DNA of 64,000 nt from CAWBJO01 sp963789175 (GTDB taxonomy: Bacteria; Pseudomonadota; Alphaproteobacteria; Rhizobiales; Aestuariivirgaceae): assembly GCA_963789175.1 (NCBI GenBank), contig CAWBJO010000003.1, positions 62,001 through 126,000 of the forward strand, written 5' to 3'. How positions within the stretch are numbered: the stretch's first letter is position 1; each line of letters begins with the position of its first letter. Below, piece by piece: positions 1-7,857 of the stretch. Made by a program: the position numbers and the translations under genes. The notes beneath the pieces were generated by a model. The model had not been told where the DNA came from, made no database searches, and was given only the letters and a program-made list of their open reading frames with translations.

Positions 1-683
1 GCATTCACCAAATGGTGTGTGGCGGGAGCCAATGGACAGTTGACGGTGAGGACATCGGAGCGGCGGAAGACATCTTCGAGCCCGACGAGCTCGACGCCGA
101 GATCGGCGGCGACCGCCTTGTCGGCGAAGGGATCGTGGGCGATGAACTTCATGTCGAATGGTTTCGCCAGGCGGAACATCTCGGCCCCGATGTTCCCTAT
201 GCCGAGGGAGCCCAGCGTCAACCCGACGAGGCCGATACCCATGTGCTCGGCACGCTTGTTGAACCCGGCGGGGCCGGAGCGGGTGAGTCGATCCTTCACC
301 ATGAGCTTGCCGGTCAGGGCCAGCATGAGGGTGATGATCGATGCGGCGACGGGGCGGCGCACGCCGTCGGGCGTAATCACCACGGCAATGCCGGCATCGG
401 CGCAGGCCTCGACGTCGACGTTGTCGAAGCCGACACCGAAGCGGGCGACGACGGCAAGGCGGCCGTTCTGGTGGATGCTCTCCTTAGCGAAGCGGGGAAC
501 AAGAAGGATGAGGGCGTCGAAATCGGCGATCTGGCGGGCTTCGATGGGATTTGCGGCGGCGAGGAACTCCACCTCGACATTCGGTGCGGCCCGCAGGGGA
601 GCGAGGTCGAAATCCGGGAAGGTCGGCGAGCCGTCGGGCTTCCTGAAATCTCCGGAGAGGGCCACGCGAAACTTATCAGCCAT
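1..683 (-). CDS. D-isomer-specific 2-hydroxyacid dehydrogenase (C-terminus beyond left edge)
   Basis: NAD(P)-dependent oxidoreductase expected to interconvert a 2-hydroxyacid and a 2-ketoacid in the cytoplasm. About 227 codons are visible, starting MADKFRVALSG at an ATG 8 bases after the aldolase stop and running off the window. The N-terminal catalytic half includes FGVGFDNVD (residues 82-90). The nucleotide-binding fold begins with the dinucleotide motif LGSLGIGNIG (157-166). The catalytic Glu and His lie off the window. It is the last visible gene of an operon with an HpcH/HpaI aldolase, an ABM-fold protein and a GntR regulator, which suggests that it processes a hydroxy- or keto-acid made in the same pathway. 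The substrate is unknown. Confidence 0.9.
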   Translation of the reverse strand, partial: MADKFRVALSGDFRKPDGSPTFPDFDLAPLRAAPNVEVEFLAAANPIEARQIADFDALILLVPRFAKESIHQNGRLAVVARFGVGFDNVDVEACADAGIAVVITPDGVRRPVAASIITLMLALTGKLMVKDRLTRSGPAGFNKRAEHMGIGLVGLTLGSLGIGNIGAEMFRLAKPFDMKFIAHDPFADKAVAADLGVELVGLEDVFRRSDVLTVNCPLAPATHHLVN

Positions 684-691
684 CGCCGCCC

Positions 692-1501
692 TCACCTGGC
701 CTTGGCCTTGCACTTGTCGCGCAGCTTGCCGATCGCCTCGGCGAGCGCGTTGTGGAGGACCCACACGTCGCCGGAATAGCACACGAAATCGAAACCCTGG
801 GCATAGATCTCGATGCCCAGCTCGACCGTCGGCACGAGGCGGCCGAGCGCCTTCTTGTGGCGGCGCGTCGCGGCGACGACGTCCTCGATGGCCTTCCTGA
901 ACTTGCGATGCCCGAACTCGCCCGGAATTCCAAGCGACACGGAGAGATCGAAGTGGCCGACCCACAGGCAGTCGACGCCGTCCATGGCGGCGATGGCGTC
1001 GGCATTTCGCACGCCCTCCTCCGTCTCGATCTGGCAGAAGAGAGCGGTGCGGTCGTTGGCGGCGGCGAGCTTCTCGGCGACGGGACCGCCGCGATAGCGG
1101 TCGTGGGCGACCTGAAGCGCCACGCCGCGCTTTCCTTCCGGATAGTATTTCATGGAATCGAGAATGGAGCGCGCCTCGTCGGGATTGCCGACCATCGGCA
1201 CCATCAGGCCCTCCGCCCCCATGTCGCAGGCCCGCGCGATGTGGTGATACTCCTTCGAGGGCACACGGACGATCGGCGGGATGCCGCCCGCCTCCAGGTA
1301 ACGGATGGCGCTCTTGGCCGTCTCGAAACCGAAGCCGGAATGCTCCATGTCGAAAAGCGCGAACTCGCAACCGGCCGACTTCAGTATGTGGCCGATGCCG
1401 GGCGTCGCGAATTCGACCAGGAAGTGGCCGAGCTTGACGTTCTTCGTCTTCGCCATCGCCCGCAAGCCCGTACCAGCCATGCCGTTCCCCGCTTTCTTCA
1501 T
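692..1501 (-). CDS. HpcH/HpaI family aldolase
   Basis: Class II (metal-dependent) aldolase of the HpcH/HpaI family, 269 residues, the usual family length. Known members cleave 4-hydroxy-2-oxo acids, or 2-keto-3-deoxy sugar acids in the GarL branch, into pyruvate and an aldehyde. Family features seen are the N-terminal barrel strand FALFDMEHSGF, the metal-site strand CQIETEEGVRNADAIAAM and the following DCLWVGHFDLSVSLG. The ATG (1499-1501) overlaps the stop of the upstream monooxygenase-fold gene as ATGA, and the dehydrogenase follows after 8 bases, so the three are almost certainly co-translated. The exact substrate cannot be read from sequence. Confidence 0.92.
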   Translation of the reverse strand: MKKAGNGMAGTGLRAMAKTKNVKLGHFLVEFATPGIGHILKSAGCEFALFDMEHSGFGFETAKSAIRYLEAGGIPPIVRVPSKEYHHIARACDMGAEGLMVPMVGNPDEARSILDSMKYYPEGKRGVALQVAHDRYRGGPVAEKLAAANDRTALFCQIETEEGVRNADAIAAMDGVDCLWVGHFDLSVSLGIPGEFGHRKFRKAIEDVVAATRRHKKALGRLVPTVELGIEIYAQGFDFVCYSGDVWVLHNALAEAIGKLRDKCKAKAR

Positions 1502-1812
1502 CGTTTGGCGTCCGAACCTTCGAGGACGAGATCATGCGTCGTGACCGTCTTCCCGACGACATGCGGCGCGCTTGCGGAATCGAAAGCCGCAAAGTGGGGC
1601 GTGCGCGTGTGAGCGTCGAAGGCCTGGCGGTCGTCGTAGATCTCGTAGAGGAAGACGCGGTCGGCGCCGTCGGTCGGCTCCATCACGTCGAAACGCCGGC
1701 AACCCGGCTCGTCGCGGCACGACGCCCTGGCATTCTCATCGATGAGGCGCAGGAAGGCGGACTTGGTGCCCGGGCGCAAGCGGAAGTCGACCATGACGAC
1801 GTAGCCCGTCAT
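1498..1812 (-). CDS. Antibiotic biosynthesis monooxygenase (ABM) fold protein
   Basis: Small (104-residue) dimeric ferredoxin-like-fold protein of the ABM family, which includes YgiN-type quinol monooxygenases and LsrG-type isomerases. Visible features are the N-terminal strand VVMVDFRLRPG, the Cys/Phe segment EPGCRRFDVM, FLYEIYDDRQAFDAH and TPHF near the C-terminus, typical of family members. The ATG at 1810-1812 overlaps the regulator stop as ATGA. A longer in-frame opening upstream lies wholly inside the regulator gene and is rejected as its start. It may modify a reactive intermediate of the operon's pathway, but this is inference. Confidence 0.88.
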   Translation of the reverse strand: MTGYVVMVDFRLRPGTKSAFLRLIDENARASCRDEPGCRRFDVMEPTDGADRVFLYEIYDDRQAFDAHTRTPHFAAFDSASAPHVVGKTVTTHDLVLEGSDAKR

Positions 1813-2516
1813 GCGTCCCCTCCCGACACGCGCGCATAGAGGCCGGATACCTGTTCGAGATGGGCGCGCATCTCGCGCTCGGCACGGACCGGGTCGCGGG
1901 CGACGACGGCTTCGCAGATCGCGGCGTGGGCGGCGTAGGCGACGCGGATCTGCCCCGGCTCGCCGAGGGTGGTGGTGCGCTGGTCCTTCAGCCATTCGAA
2001 GATCGCGGCATGGAGTGCCGTGAAGATCGGGTTGCGCGGAATGACCGCGATCGCAAAGTGGAACGCGACGTCGGTGTCGGCGAACTTCCTGCGGTCGCCG
2101 ATCGACAGCCGGTTCTGCTCGAGCGCGTCGGCAAGGGCGCCGAGATCGGTCGCGGACGCATGTTCCGCCGCATAGCGCGCCAGCCCCGCCTCGAGAAAGA
2201 TGCGAACCTCCTGGAAGTGGCGCACGCCATCGGGATTGGAGAGGAAGTAGCGGGCGGGGCCGGAGAGCTGCTCGACGACAGCCATCGGGGTCGGCACGGC
2301 GACGCGGGCGCGCTCGCCGGACTTCAGCTCGATCAACCCCATCTTGCTCAGGTGAAAGAGCGCCTCGCGCACGGCGGGCCGGCCGACGCCGAACTCGCGC
2401 ATCATCTCGCGCTCGGAGGGGAGCCGCGCACCGGCGGCAAATTCATCGTCGCGGATCCGCTGCTCGACACGCTCGGCGACATCTTCATAGAGACGGCGGC
2501 GACGAATGACGCTCAT
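1809..2516 (-). CDS. GntR-family (FadR subfamily, NanR-like) transcriptional regulator
   Basis: DNA-binding regulator, 235 residues. The N-terminal winged helix (residues ~8-75) contains LPSEREMMREFGVGRPAVRE and ends with GERARV. The C-terminal FCD ligand domain keeps the metal-site Asp and His residues (DTDVAFHF, YAAHAAICEAV, MRAHLEQV). The stretches LPSERE..FGVGRPAVREAL, ELSG/QLSG..FLS and IPRNPIF resemble E. coli NanR closely, from memory. Its ATG (2514-2516) lies in a perfect palindrome built from two inverted TGGTATA motifs, which indicates autoregulation and control of the coupled downstream genes. The effector is unknown; no sialic acid gene is visible. Confidence 0.92.
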   Translation of the reverse strand: MSVIRRRRLYEDVAERVEQRIRDDEFAAGARLPSEREMMREFGVGRPAVREALFHLSKMGLIELKSGERARVAVPTPMAVVEQLSGPARYFLSNPDGVRHFQEVRIFLEAGLARYAAEHASATDLGALADALEQNRLSIGDRRKFADTDVAFHFAIAVIPRNPIFTALHAAIFEWLKDQRTTTLGEPGQIRVAYAAHAAICEAVVARDPVRAEREMRAHLEQVSGLYARVSGGDA

Positions 2517-2542
2517 ACTGGTATACCTGTTATACCAGTATG
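2514..2542. promoter_or_regulatory. Perfect 12-bp inverted repeat, probable operator of the NanR-like regulator
   Basis: Arms CATACTGGTATA and TATACCAGTATG flank the spacer CCTGT, 29 bases in all with no mismatch. The left arm contains the regulator's start codon. TGGTATA is the element that E. coli NanR is known to bind, there as direct repeats. Here it is inverted, which suits a symmetric FadR-type dimer. Confidence 0.75.
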
Positions 2543-2570
2543 ACGTTAGTTACTGGGCGCGCCTAAGTCA

Positions 2571-2596
2571 AACGGCTCGGATCAAACGGAGCCGTT
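2571..2596 (-). terminator. Hairpin downstream of mltB-like gene
   Basis: Perfect 8-bp stem (AACGGCTC / GAGCCGTT) with a 10-base loop, starting 6 bases after the transglycosylase stop codon. The tail on the minus strand is only TGACTT, without a real U-run, so it may be a weak or Rho-assisted terminator, or simply an mRNA 3' stabilising stem. Confidence 0.45.
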
Positions 2597-2602
2597 CGAG
2601 GA

Positions 2603-3799
2603 TCACATGTCCCGCAGGCGCGCCAGGAGCTCGGACGTGGGATAGCTGTCGGCGGGAATGCCGAGCTTGATCTGAGCCTCCTTCACCGCACCGCGCGTGG
2701 CGAGGCCGAGCCGTCCGTCCACCTTGCCGATATCGTAGCCGTGCCTGGTCAGAAGCTCCTGAAGCTCGAAGACCTGCTTGGCGCCGAACGGCTCGACCTC
2801 GCCGTTGCCCTTACCGACGGGCGGAGCGCCTTCGAGGCGGGTGGCGAAGTACGCGGCCGTCGTCGCATAGACCAGCGACTGGTTCCAGGTGAGGAAGGCA
2901 TTGAAGTTCTCATAGGCGAGGAAAGCGGGACCGTTGCGGCCCATGGGCAGGAGGAGGGATGCCTGGAGGTCGTCCGCTTCGATGGGCTCGCCAGAGGGAG
3001 TGCGCACGCCCCACTTGGCCCACTGGGCGCGAGGATGCTTGATCTCGAGATCGGCCTGCTGCCAATCGAGGTCGGGTGGAACGCGCACCTCCTCTAGCCA
3101 CGGCTCGCCGCGCTGCCAGCCGGCGAGGGAAAGATAGTTGGCCGAGGATGCGAGAACGTCGGGCACGCTCTGCCGCAGGTCGCGGCGCCCGTCGCCGTCG
3201 TAGTCGACCGCCTTTTCGAAATAGTCCTTGGCCATGAACTGGACCTGGCCGATCTCGCCGGCCCAGGCGCCCCGCATCTCCTCTGGCGGGAGGTCGCCGC
3301 GCTCGATGATGCGAAGGGCGGCGATGAGCTCAGGGCGGAACTTCTCGGGCCGGCGGCAGTCGAAGGCCAGGGAGGCAAGCGCGTTCAGGGTCGACGACTT
3401 GCCGAGGTTGGCGCCGTAGTCGGTCTCGAGCCCCCAGAAGGACGCAATGGGACCGGCGGGCACGCCGTATTGATCCTCAAGCTCGGCAAAGATCTTCTTG
3501 TGCTTGGCGAGGCGCGCGGCGCCCTGCTTAAGCCGATAGGAGTTCACCATGCGGCCCGAGAACTCGAGGAAGGTCTGCGCGAAGACACCCTGGCGGCGGT
3601 CCATGTCGATGATGTTCTGATCGAACTCGACGCGATCGAGCACGGCGACAGCCCTCGGCGAGACGCCCTGGGCAAGCGCCTCCTCCTTGACGCCGTCGCG
3701 CCAGGCGCGGAAATCGCCGCCGCAGTCCTGGGCAAGGGCCGGCCCGGCCAGCGCCCCCAGGTTGAGAAAGATGAGCATCTTCAAGGCATGTCTTGACAT
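2603..3799 (-). CDS. mltB: Lytic murein transglycosylase (MltB type) with peptidoglycan-binding domain
   Basis: Periplasmic enzyme cleaving the MurNAc-GlcNAc bond with 1,6-anhydro product formation. It has 398 residues. A signal peptide is evident (MSRHALKMLIFLNLGALAG..ALAQ, cleavage likely after residue ~23) with no lipobox Cys at the cleavage point. The SLT/MltB domain follows, including the catalytic-Glu segment WGLETDYGANLGKSSTLNALAS and GEIGQVQFMAKDYF. A C-terminal PG_binding_1 domain covers ~335-398 (QELLTRHGYDIGKVDGRLG). ATG start at 3797-3799. It stands alone between the catabolic operon and mmcB and is transcribed leftward. Confidence 0.93.
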   Translation of the reverse strand: MSRHALKMLIFLNLGALAGPALAQDCGGDFRAWRDGVKEEALAQGVSPRAVAVLDRVEFDQNIIDMDRRQGVFAQTFLEFSGRMVNSYRLKQGAARLAKHKKIFAELEDQYGVPAGPIASFWGLETDYGANLGKSSTLNALASLAFDCRRPEKFRPELIAALRIIERGDLPPEEMRGAWAGEIGQVQFMAKDYFEKAVDYDGDGRRDLRQSVPDVLASSANYLSLAGWQRGEPWLEEVRVPPDLDWQQADLEIKHPRAQWAKWGVRTPSGEPIEADDLQASLLLPMGRNGPAFLAYENFNAFLTWNQSLVYATTAAYFATRLEGAPPVGKGNGEVEPFGAKQVFELQELLTRHGYDIGKVDGRLGLATRGAVKEAQIKLGIPADSYPTSELLARLRDM

Positions 3800-3952
3800 T
3801 GCGACTCCCCGGCTGGTGTCATGGACCGCATATTGACGCGAGAGGCCCTCGGGTCAAGGTGGCCTGGCAAGGCGAAACTGCCGCGCGTTTGCAGCGGTTT
3901 TTGGGCGACGGGCAGCGGCCCGCCATCGCTCCGTAGGCAGAAGGAATCGCTC

Positions 3953-4426
3953 GTGATCGAACCCTTGGAGAGCCTCGGGCTCGTCATCGTCGACCGCCGG
4001 CAGTCGCCGACCGCCGCAGGCATCCAGCGCGGCGTGTGCCGGCTGTTCCGCGAACTCGGGTTCGCGACGGTGACCGAGCTGCCGCTGGCGAGCGGGCGGC
4101 GCGTCGACATCATGGCGCTCGGCGAGCGGGGCGCGATCTGGGTCGTGGAGATCAAGTCGTCGCTTGCGGATTTCCGGGCCGACGACAAGTGGCCGGAGTA
4201 CGAGGAATACTGCGACCGGCTCTATTTCGCCATTCCTCCCGAGATGCCACAGGAGATCATGCCCGATCATTCGGGCCTGATCGTCGCCGACGCGTGGGGA
4301 GCGGAAATCCTGCGCGACGTCGGCGACCGGCCGTTGAGCGGCGCCCGGCGAAAGGCGATCACGCTGCGCTTCGCGCATGCCGCCGCCCTTCGGCTTCAAT
4401 ATCTGCGGGACCCGATGGCGCCCTAG
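3953..4426 (+). CDS. mmcB: MmcB family DNA repair protein
   Basis: 157-residue member of the MmcB family (PF06319), found mainly in alphaproteobacteria and linked to DNA-damage repair in Caulobacter. A PD-(D/E)XK nuclease-like core is visible: RRVDIMALGERG, then VVEIKSSLADFRADDKWPEY, then YCDRLYFAIPPEM and ARRKAITLRFAHAAALRLQ. I chose the GTG at 3953 because AAGGA lies 7 bases upstream and the protein begins near the family's usual N-terminus. An in-frame TTG/ATG-type opening from 3821 would add 44 residues unlike the family. The end overlaps the regA stop by 4 bases, tail to tail. Confidence 0.92.
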   Translation: MIEPLESLGLVIVDRRQSPTAAGIQRGVCRLFRELGFATVTELPLASGRRVDIMALGERGAIWVVEIKSSLADFRADDKWPEYEEYCDRLYFAIPPEMPQEIMPDHSGLIVADAWGAEILRDVGDRPLSGARRKAITLRFAHAAALRLQYLRDPMAP

Positions 4427-4968
4427 CGCGGGGCGCGCTTGGCAAGGATGCGCTGCAGGGTGCGGCGATGCATGTTGAGACGGCGCGCCGTCTCGGAGAC
4501 GTTGCGATTGCAAAGCTCGTAGACGCGCTGGATATGCTCCCAGCGCACGCGATCGGCCGACATGGGATTTTCGGGCAGCGCCGCCCTGGCCGACGTCTCG
4601 GCCATCAGAGCGCCGTAGACGGCATCGGCATCGGCTGGCTTGGCAAGGTAGTCGATGGCGCCGAGCTTCACCGCCGTCACGGCGGTAGCAATGTTCCCGT
4701 AACCGGTGAGCACGACGGCGCGCGCATCCGGCCGGGCGTGGTGCAGCGCGCCGATGACGTCGAGGCCGCTGCCGTCGCTCAGGCGGAGGTCGACGACCGC
4801 ATAGCCGGGCGGCGCCCGCTTCACCTGGTCGATGCCTTCGGCCACCGTCTCCGCGGTCCGCACCTCGAAGCCGCGCGTCTCCATGGCGCGCGCGAGCCGC
4901 ATGAGGAACGGCTTGTCGTCGTCAACGAGGAGGAGCGTCTTATCCTGGGGAAGAACTTCGGCCGTCAT
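4423..4968 (-). CDS. regA: Redox response regulator RegA/ActR/PrrA
   Basis: 181-residue global response regulator. The receiver domain has the acidic pocket VDDD (residues 15-18), phospho-acceptor Asp60 (YAVVDLRLSDGSGLDV) and Lys in DYLAKP. The C-terminal Fis-type helix-turn-helix reads VSETARRLNMHRRTLQRIL, the hallmark near-invariant DNA-binding region of this family. RegA orthologues control respiration, nitrogen and carbon fixation, or acid tolerance (ActR). It is 44 bases downstream of the cognate kinase gene in the same direction. Confidence 0.96.
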   Translation of the reverse strand: MTAEVLPQDKTLLLVDDDKPFLMRLARAMETRGFEVRTAETVAEGIDQVKRAPPGYAVVDLRLSDGSGLDVIGALHHARPDARAVVLTGYGNIATAVTAVKLGAIDYLAKPADADAVYGALMAETSARAALPENPMSADRVRWEHIQRVYELCNRNVSETARRLNMHRRTLQRILAKRAPR

Positions 4969-5012
4969 TGCATGGGTTTCCCCTTTCTATGTGTCCCAAT
5001 TGGGACCCAGGG

Positions 5013-6371
5013 TCAATCGGCGGCGGCGGTCATCAGTGGAGCGGAGGGAATGATTTTTGCCGGAGCCTCTATCGCCGGCCGCGGCCACGCGATCTTGACG
5101 ACCGCGCCGCGTTCGGCGCCCGAGCGGTTGGCGAGCGTGACGATAGCGCCCGAGCGCTCGAGCAGAGTCTTGGCAATGAAGAAGCCCAGGCCCATCCCCT
5201 GATGACGGCGCAGGTCGATCGACTCCTCGGCCGAGTCGTAGCCCTTGCGCGTGGTGACGAACGGATCGCCGAGACGGTCGATGATATCCTGGGAGAAGCC
5301 CGGGCCATCGTCGCGGATGAGGATCGAGACGTCGGCCTGCGTCCAGTGCGCCACCACGTCGACGCGGTCGCGCGCGAAATCGACGGCATTCTCGAGCAGG
5401 TTGCCGATCCCATACTTGATGGCAGGGTTCCTCAGGATCCACGGCTCGAGCGATGGGGCGGCATCGTGGGTGACCACGATCGCCACGTCCGGCCCGCGCA
5501 GGGGCTCGATGATCTCCTCCAGCATGACCGACAGCTTGAGCCTGGCGAACATCGCGTCAGTCTGCGCCTCGCGGTTCGACAGGCGCGACAGGATCTCGCG
5601 GCACCGCTCGGCCTGGCTCGCCAGAAGATCGAGATCATCGGCGAGCGGGCCGGTGAGCGGCACCTCGCGCTTCAGCTCCTTCGCCACGAGGACGATGGTG
5701 GCGAGCGGCGTTCCGAGCTCGTGGGCGGCGGCGGCGGCAAGTCCGTCGAGAGCGGAGAGCTGCTGCTCGCGGGCCAGAACCATCTCGGTCGCGGCGAGCG
5801 CCTCCGACATCTGACGCGACTCCGCGGCGATGCGGCTGGCATAGATCGCAGAGAAGACGGTGCCGCACAGGACCGATGCCCACAGGCCCGCCACATAGAG
5901 CGCAGGCATGCTGAGAGCCTCGCCGGGGCGCCACGGGAGCGGCAGGTGGAGATAGACGAGCAGGCTCGCCAGAGCCACCGCGAGGGCGGCGATCCACGTC
6001 GTGTAGCGGGCGGGCAGGGTCGTCGCCGAGACCATCACGGGGACGAGGAAGAGGAAGGCGAAGGGGTTCTCGAGACCGCCGGTGAGGAAAAGCAGGACAG
6101 CGAGCTGCACGAGGTCATAGGCGAGCAGGAGGGCGGTGCTCACGTCGGCCAGGCGGACGGTCGAGCGCCAGCGCAAAGCGAGGAAGATATTTAGCCAGGC
6201 GGAGAGCGCGATGACGGCGAGGCAGAATCCCAACGGCAGCGGAAAGCCCAGGACGACGTTGACGAACAGCACCGCTCCCGTCTGTCCGACGACCGCGATC
6301 CAGCGGAGCCAGACGAGGGTCTGGAGCCTGAGGCCACGTGTCCGGCTTGAACTCTCCTCGAATGTCATCAT
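5013..6371 (-). CDS. regB: Redox sensor histidine kinase RegB/ActS/PrrB
   Basis: Membrane histidine kinase partner of RegA, 452 residues from the first of two adjacent ATGs (6369-6371); a further upstream opening overlaps the divergent senC promoter and is not used. Six hydrophobic segments fill the N-terminal half. GGLENPF (98-104) matches the GGXXNPF ubiquinone-binding motif. The H-box is AAAAHELGTPL with His217. Cys257 in AERCREIL corresponds to the redox-active cysteine of Rhodobacter RegB. N and G boxes follow (GIGNLLENAVDFA, IRDDGPGF, GMGLGFFI). All known sensory residues are therefore present. Divergent from senC with 59 bases between start codons. Confidence 0.96.
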   Translation of the reverse strand: MMTFEESSSRTRGLRLQTLVWLRWIAVVGQTGAVLFVNVVLGFPLPLGFCLAVIALSAWLNIFLALRWRSTVRLADVSTALLLAYDLVQLAVLLFLTGGLENPFAFLFLVPVMVSATTLPARYTTWIAALAVALASLLVYLHLPLPWRPGEALSMPALYVAGLWASVLCGTVFSAIYASRIAAESRQMSEALAATEMVLAREQQLSALDGLAAAAAHELGTPLATIVLVAKELKREVPLTGPLADDLDLLASQAERCREILSRLSNREAQTDAMFARLKLSVMLEEIIEPLRGPDVAIVVTHDAAPSLEPWILRNPAIKYGIGNLLENAVDFARDRVDVVAHWTQADVSILIRDDGPGFSQDIIDRLGDPFVTTRKGYDSAEESIDLRRHQGMGLGFFIAKTLLERSGAIVTLANRSGAERGAVVKIAWPRPAIEAPAKIIPSAPLMTAAAD

Positions 6372-6430
6372 CTTAGTGTACCGCAGAGTGCCCGACGGAG
6401 CACGGGCGGCGCCATCCAGCAAGGCTTAGC

Positions 6431-7042
6431 ATGTCGTCCTTCATAAGGAAGCGGTTCATTCCCCTGGTCATTCTCCTCGCCGCGGCGGTCACCGCCGGAG
6501 CGGCCGGCTATCGGCTCCTCACGTCTTCGCCCGCCCCCGCGACGAGCGGAACGGCGCTGGTCGGCGGGCCCTTCCGGCTGACCGCCCATACAGGAGCGAA
6601 GGTGAGCGATCAGGACTTCCGCGGCAAGTTCATGCTCATCTTCTTCGGCTACACCTATTGCCCCGACGTGTGCCCTTCCGAGCTGCAAGTCATCTCGGCG
6701 GCTCTCGACAAGCTCGGCGATGACGGCCGGGACATCCAGCCCCTGTTCGTGACCATCGATCCGGCCCGCGACACGCCGGAGGTGGTCGCCCAGTACGTCA
6801 AGAACTTCCATCCCCGCTTCGTCGGCCTTTCCGGCTCGGCGGCGGAGGTGGCGGCGATGGCGAAGGCATACCGCGTTTTCTACGGCAAGGCGGAAGGCTC
6901 GGGCGCGACGGACTATCTCATGGACCATTCGAGCATCGTCTATCTGATGGACCGGGAGGGACGGTTCCTCAAGCACTTCGGCTACAGCACCGATGCGGAA
7001 GGGCTCGCCCGCGGCCTCAAGGAGGCGACGGCGGGGCGATAG
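6431..7042 (+). CDS. senC: SCO1/SenC family copper chaperone
   Basis: 203-residue membrane-anchored thioredoxin-fold protein involved in copper delivery to the CuA/CuB sites of cytochrome oxidase. One N-terminal transmembrane anchor (residues ~10-30) is followed by the periplasmic domain with the copper ligands CPDVC (Cys77, Cys81) and a distal His in DYLMDHSSIVYLMD. Divergent from regB and beside regA, repeating the reg/prr cluster known from Rhodobacter and rhizobia. It probably shares a regulatory region with regB (6372-6430). Confidence 0.95.
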   Translation: MSSFIRKRFIPLVILLAAAVTAGAAGYRLLTSSPAPATSGTALVGGPFRLTAHTGAKVSDQDFRGKFMLIFFGYTYCPDVCPSELQVISAALDKLGDDGRDIQPLFVTIDPARDTPEVVAQYVKNFHPRFVGLSGSAAEVAAMAKAYRVFYGKAEGSGATDYLMDHSSIVYLMDREGRFLKHFGYSTDAEGLARGLKEATAGR

Positions 7043-7113
7043 ACGTCGTTCCCATGGACAGGCTTGCGACGCGATCCGGAATCGCGGCAGTGTCGGCTTG
7101 AAGGGAGAGCGGC

Positions 7114-7857
7114 GTGACCGGCATTCGATTCTTGCGCACCACCACGGAGTCCGCCGAACTCGTGCTCGACGGTCACGCGCTTCCCGTCGTCTTGAAGCGC
7201 AACGTCCGGGCGCGCCGATTCATCATCCGGATCGCCGACGGCGGCCGCAGCGTCATCATCACGCTGCCGATGCGGGCCAGCCACAAGCGGGCCATGGATT
7301 TCGCGCGAAGCCAGGCGCGGTGGATCATCGACCGGCTCGCCACCGTTCCCGCTGCGCAACCGTTCGTCGAAGGATCATCCGTCGTGCTGCGCGGCGAGGC
7401 ACACCGCATCGTTCATGCGCCGGGCGGCCGCGGCGTGAAGACGGGACATGACGCACATGGTGAGAAGATCATCGAAGTGGCGGGGGCGCCGGCGCACCTG
7501 GCGCGCCGCCTCACCGACTGGCTGAAGGCGGAGGCACGTCGCGATCTTCTCGCCGCGACGCACGACTATGCGGAAGCCCTGGAGGTCAAGCACCGCCGCG
7601 TGTCGATCCGCGATCCGGCGAGCCGATGGGGCTCGTGCTCGGCGAAAGGCGACCTCTCCTATTCCTGGCGTCTAATCCTCGCGCCACCCTTCGTGCTTCG
7701 TTACGTTGCGGCGCATGAAGTGGCCCATCTCGTCGAGCTCAACCACAGCGCAAGGTTCTGGGCGGTGGTGCGCGGGCTCAACCGGGACGTCGCATCGGCG
7801 CGGCGGTGGATGCGCACGCACGGCCGCGACCTGCATCGCTACGGCCGCCAGGGCTAG
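7114..7857 (+). CDS. YgjP/DUF45-type M48-like metallopeptidase
   Basis: 247-residue protein of the YgjP-like metallopeptidase family (DUF45). The C-terminal zinc site HEVAHLVELNHSARFW carries HExxH and a distal His. SIRDPASRWGSCSAKGDLSYSWRL is the conserved segment before it (RWGSCS). GTG start at 7114 preceded by AAGGGAGAG. Its biochemical role is poorly known. Its stop region overlaps the convergent penicillin-binding protein gene by 4 bases. Confidence 0.9.
   Translation: MTGIRFLRTTTESAELVLDGHALPVVLKRNVRARRFIIRIADGGRSVIITLPMRASHKRAMDFARSQARWIIDRLATVPAAQPFVEGSSVVLRGEAHRIVHAPGGRGVKTGHDAHGEKIIEVAGAPAHLARRLTDWLKAEARRDLLAATHDYAEALEVKHRRVSIRDPASRWGSCSAKGDLSYSWRLILAPPFVLRYVAAHEVAHLVELNHSARFWAVVRGLNRDVASARRWMRTHGRDLHRYGRQG

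Noticed and set aside
3821..3952. Longer start for the MmcB gene
   Set aside because: The extra 44 residues do not look like the family, and a good ribosome-binding site precedes the GTG at 3953.
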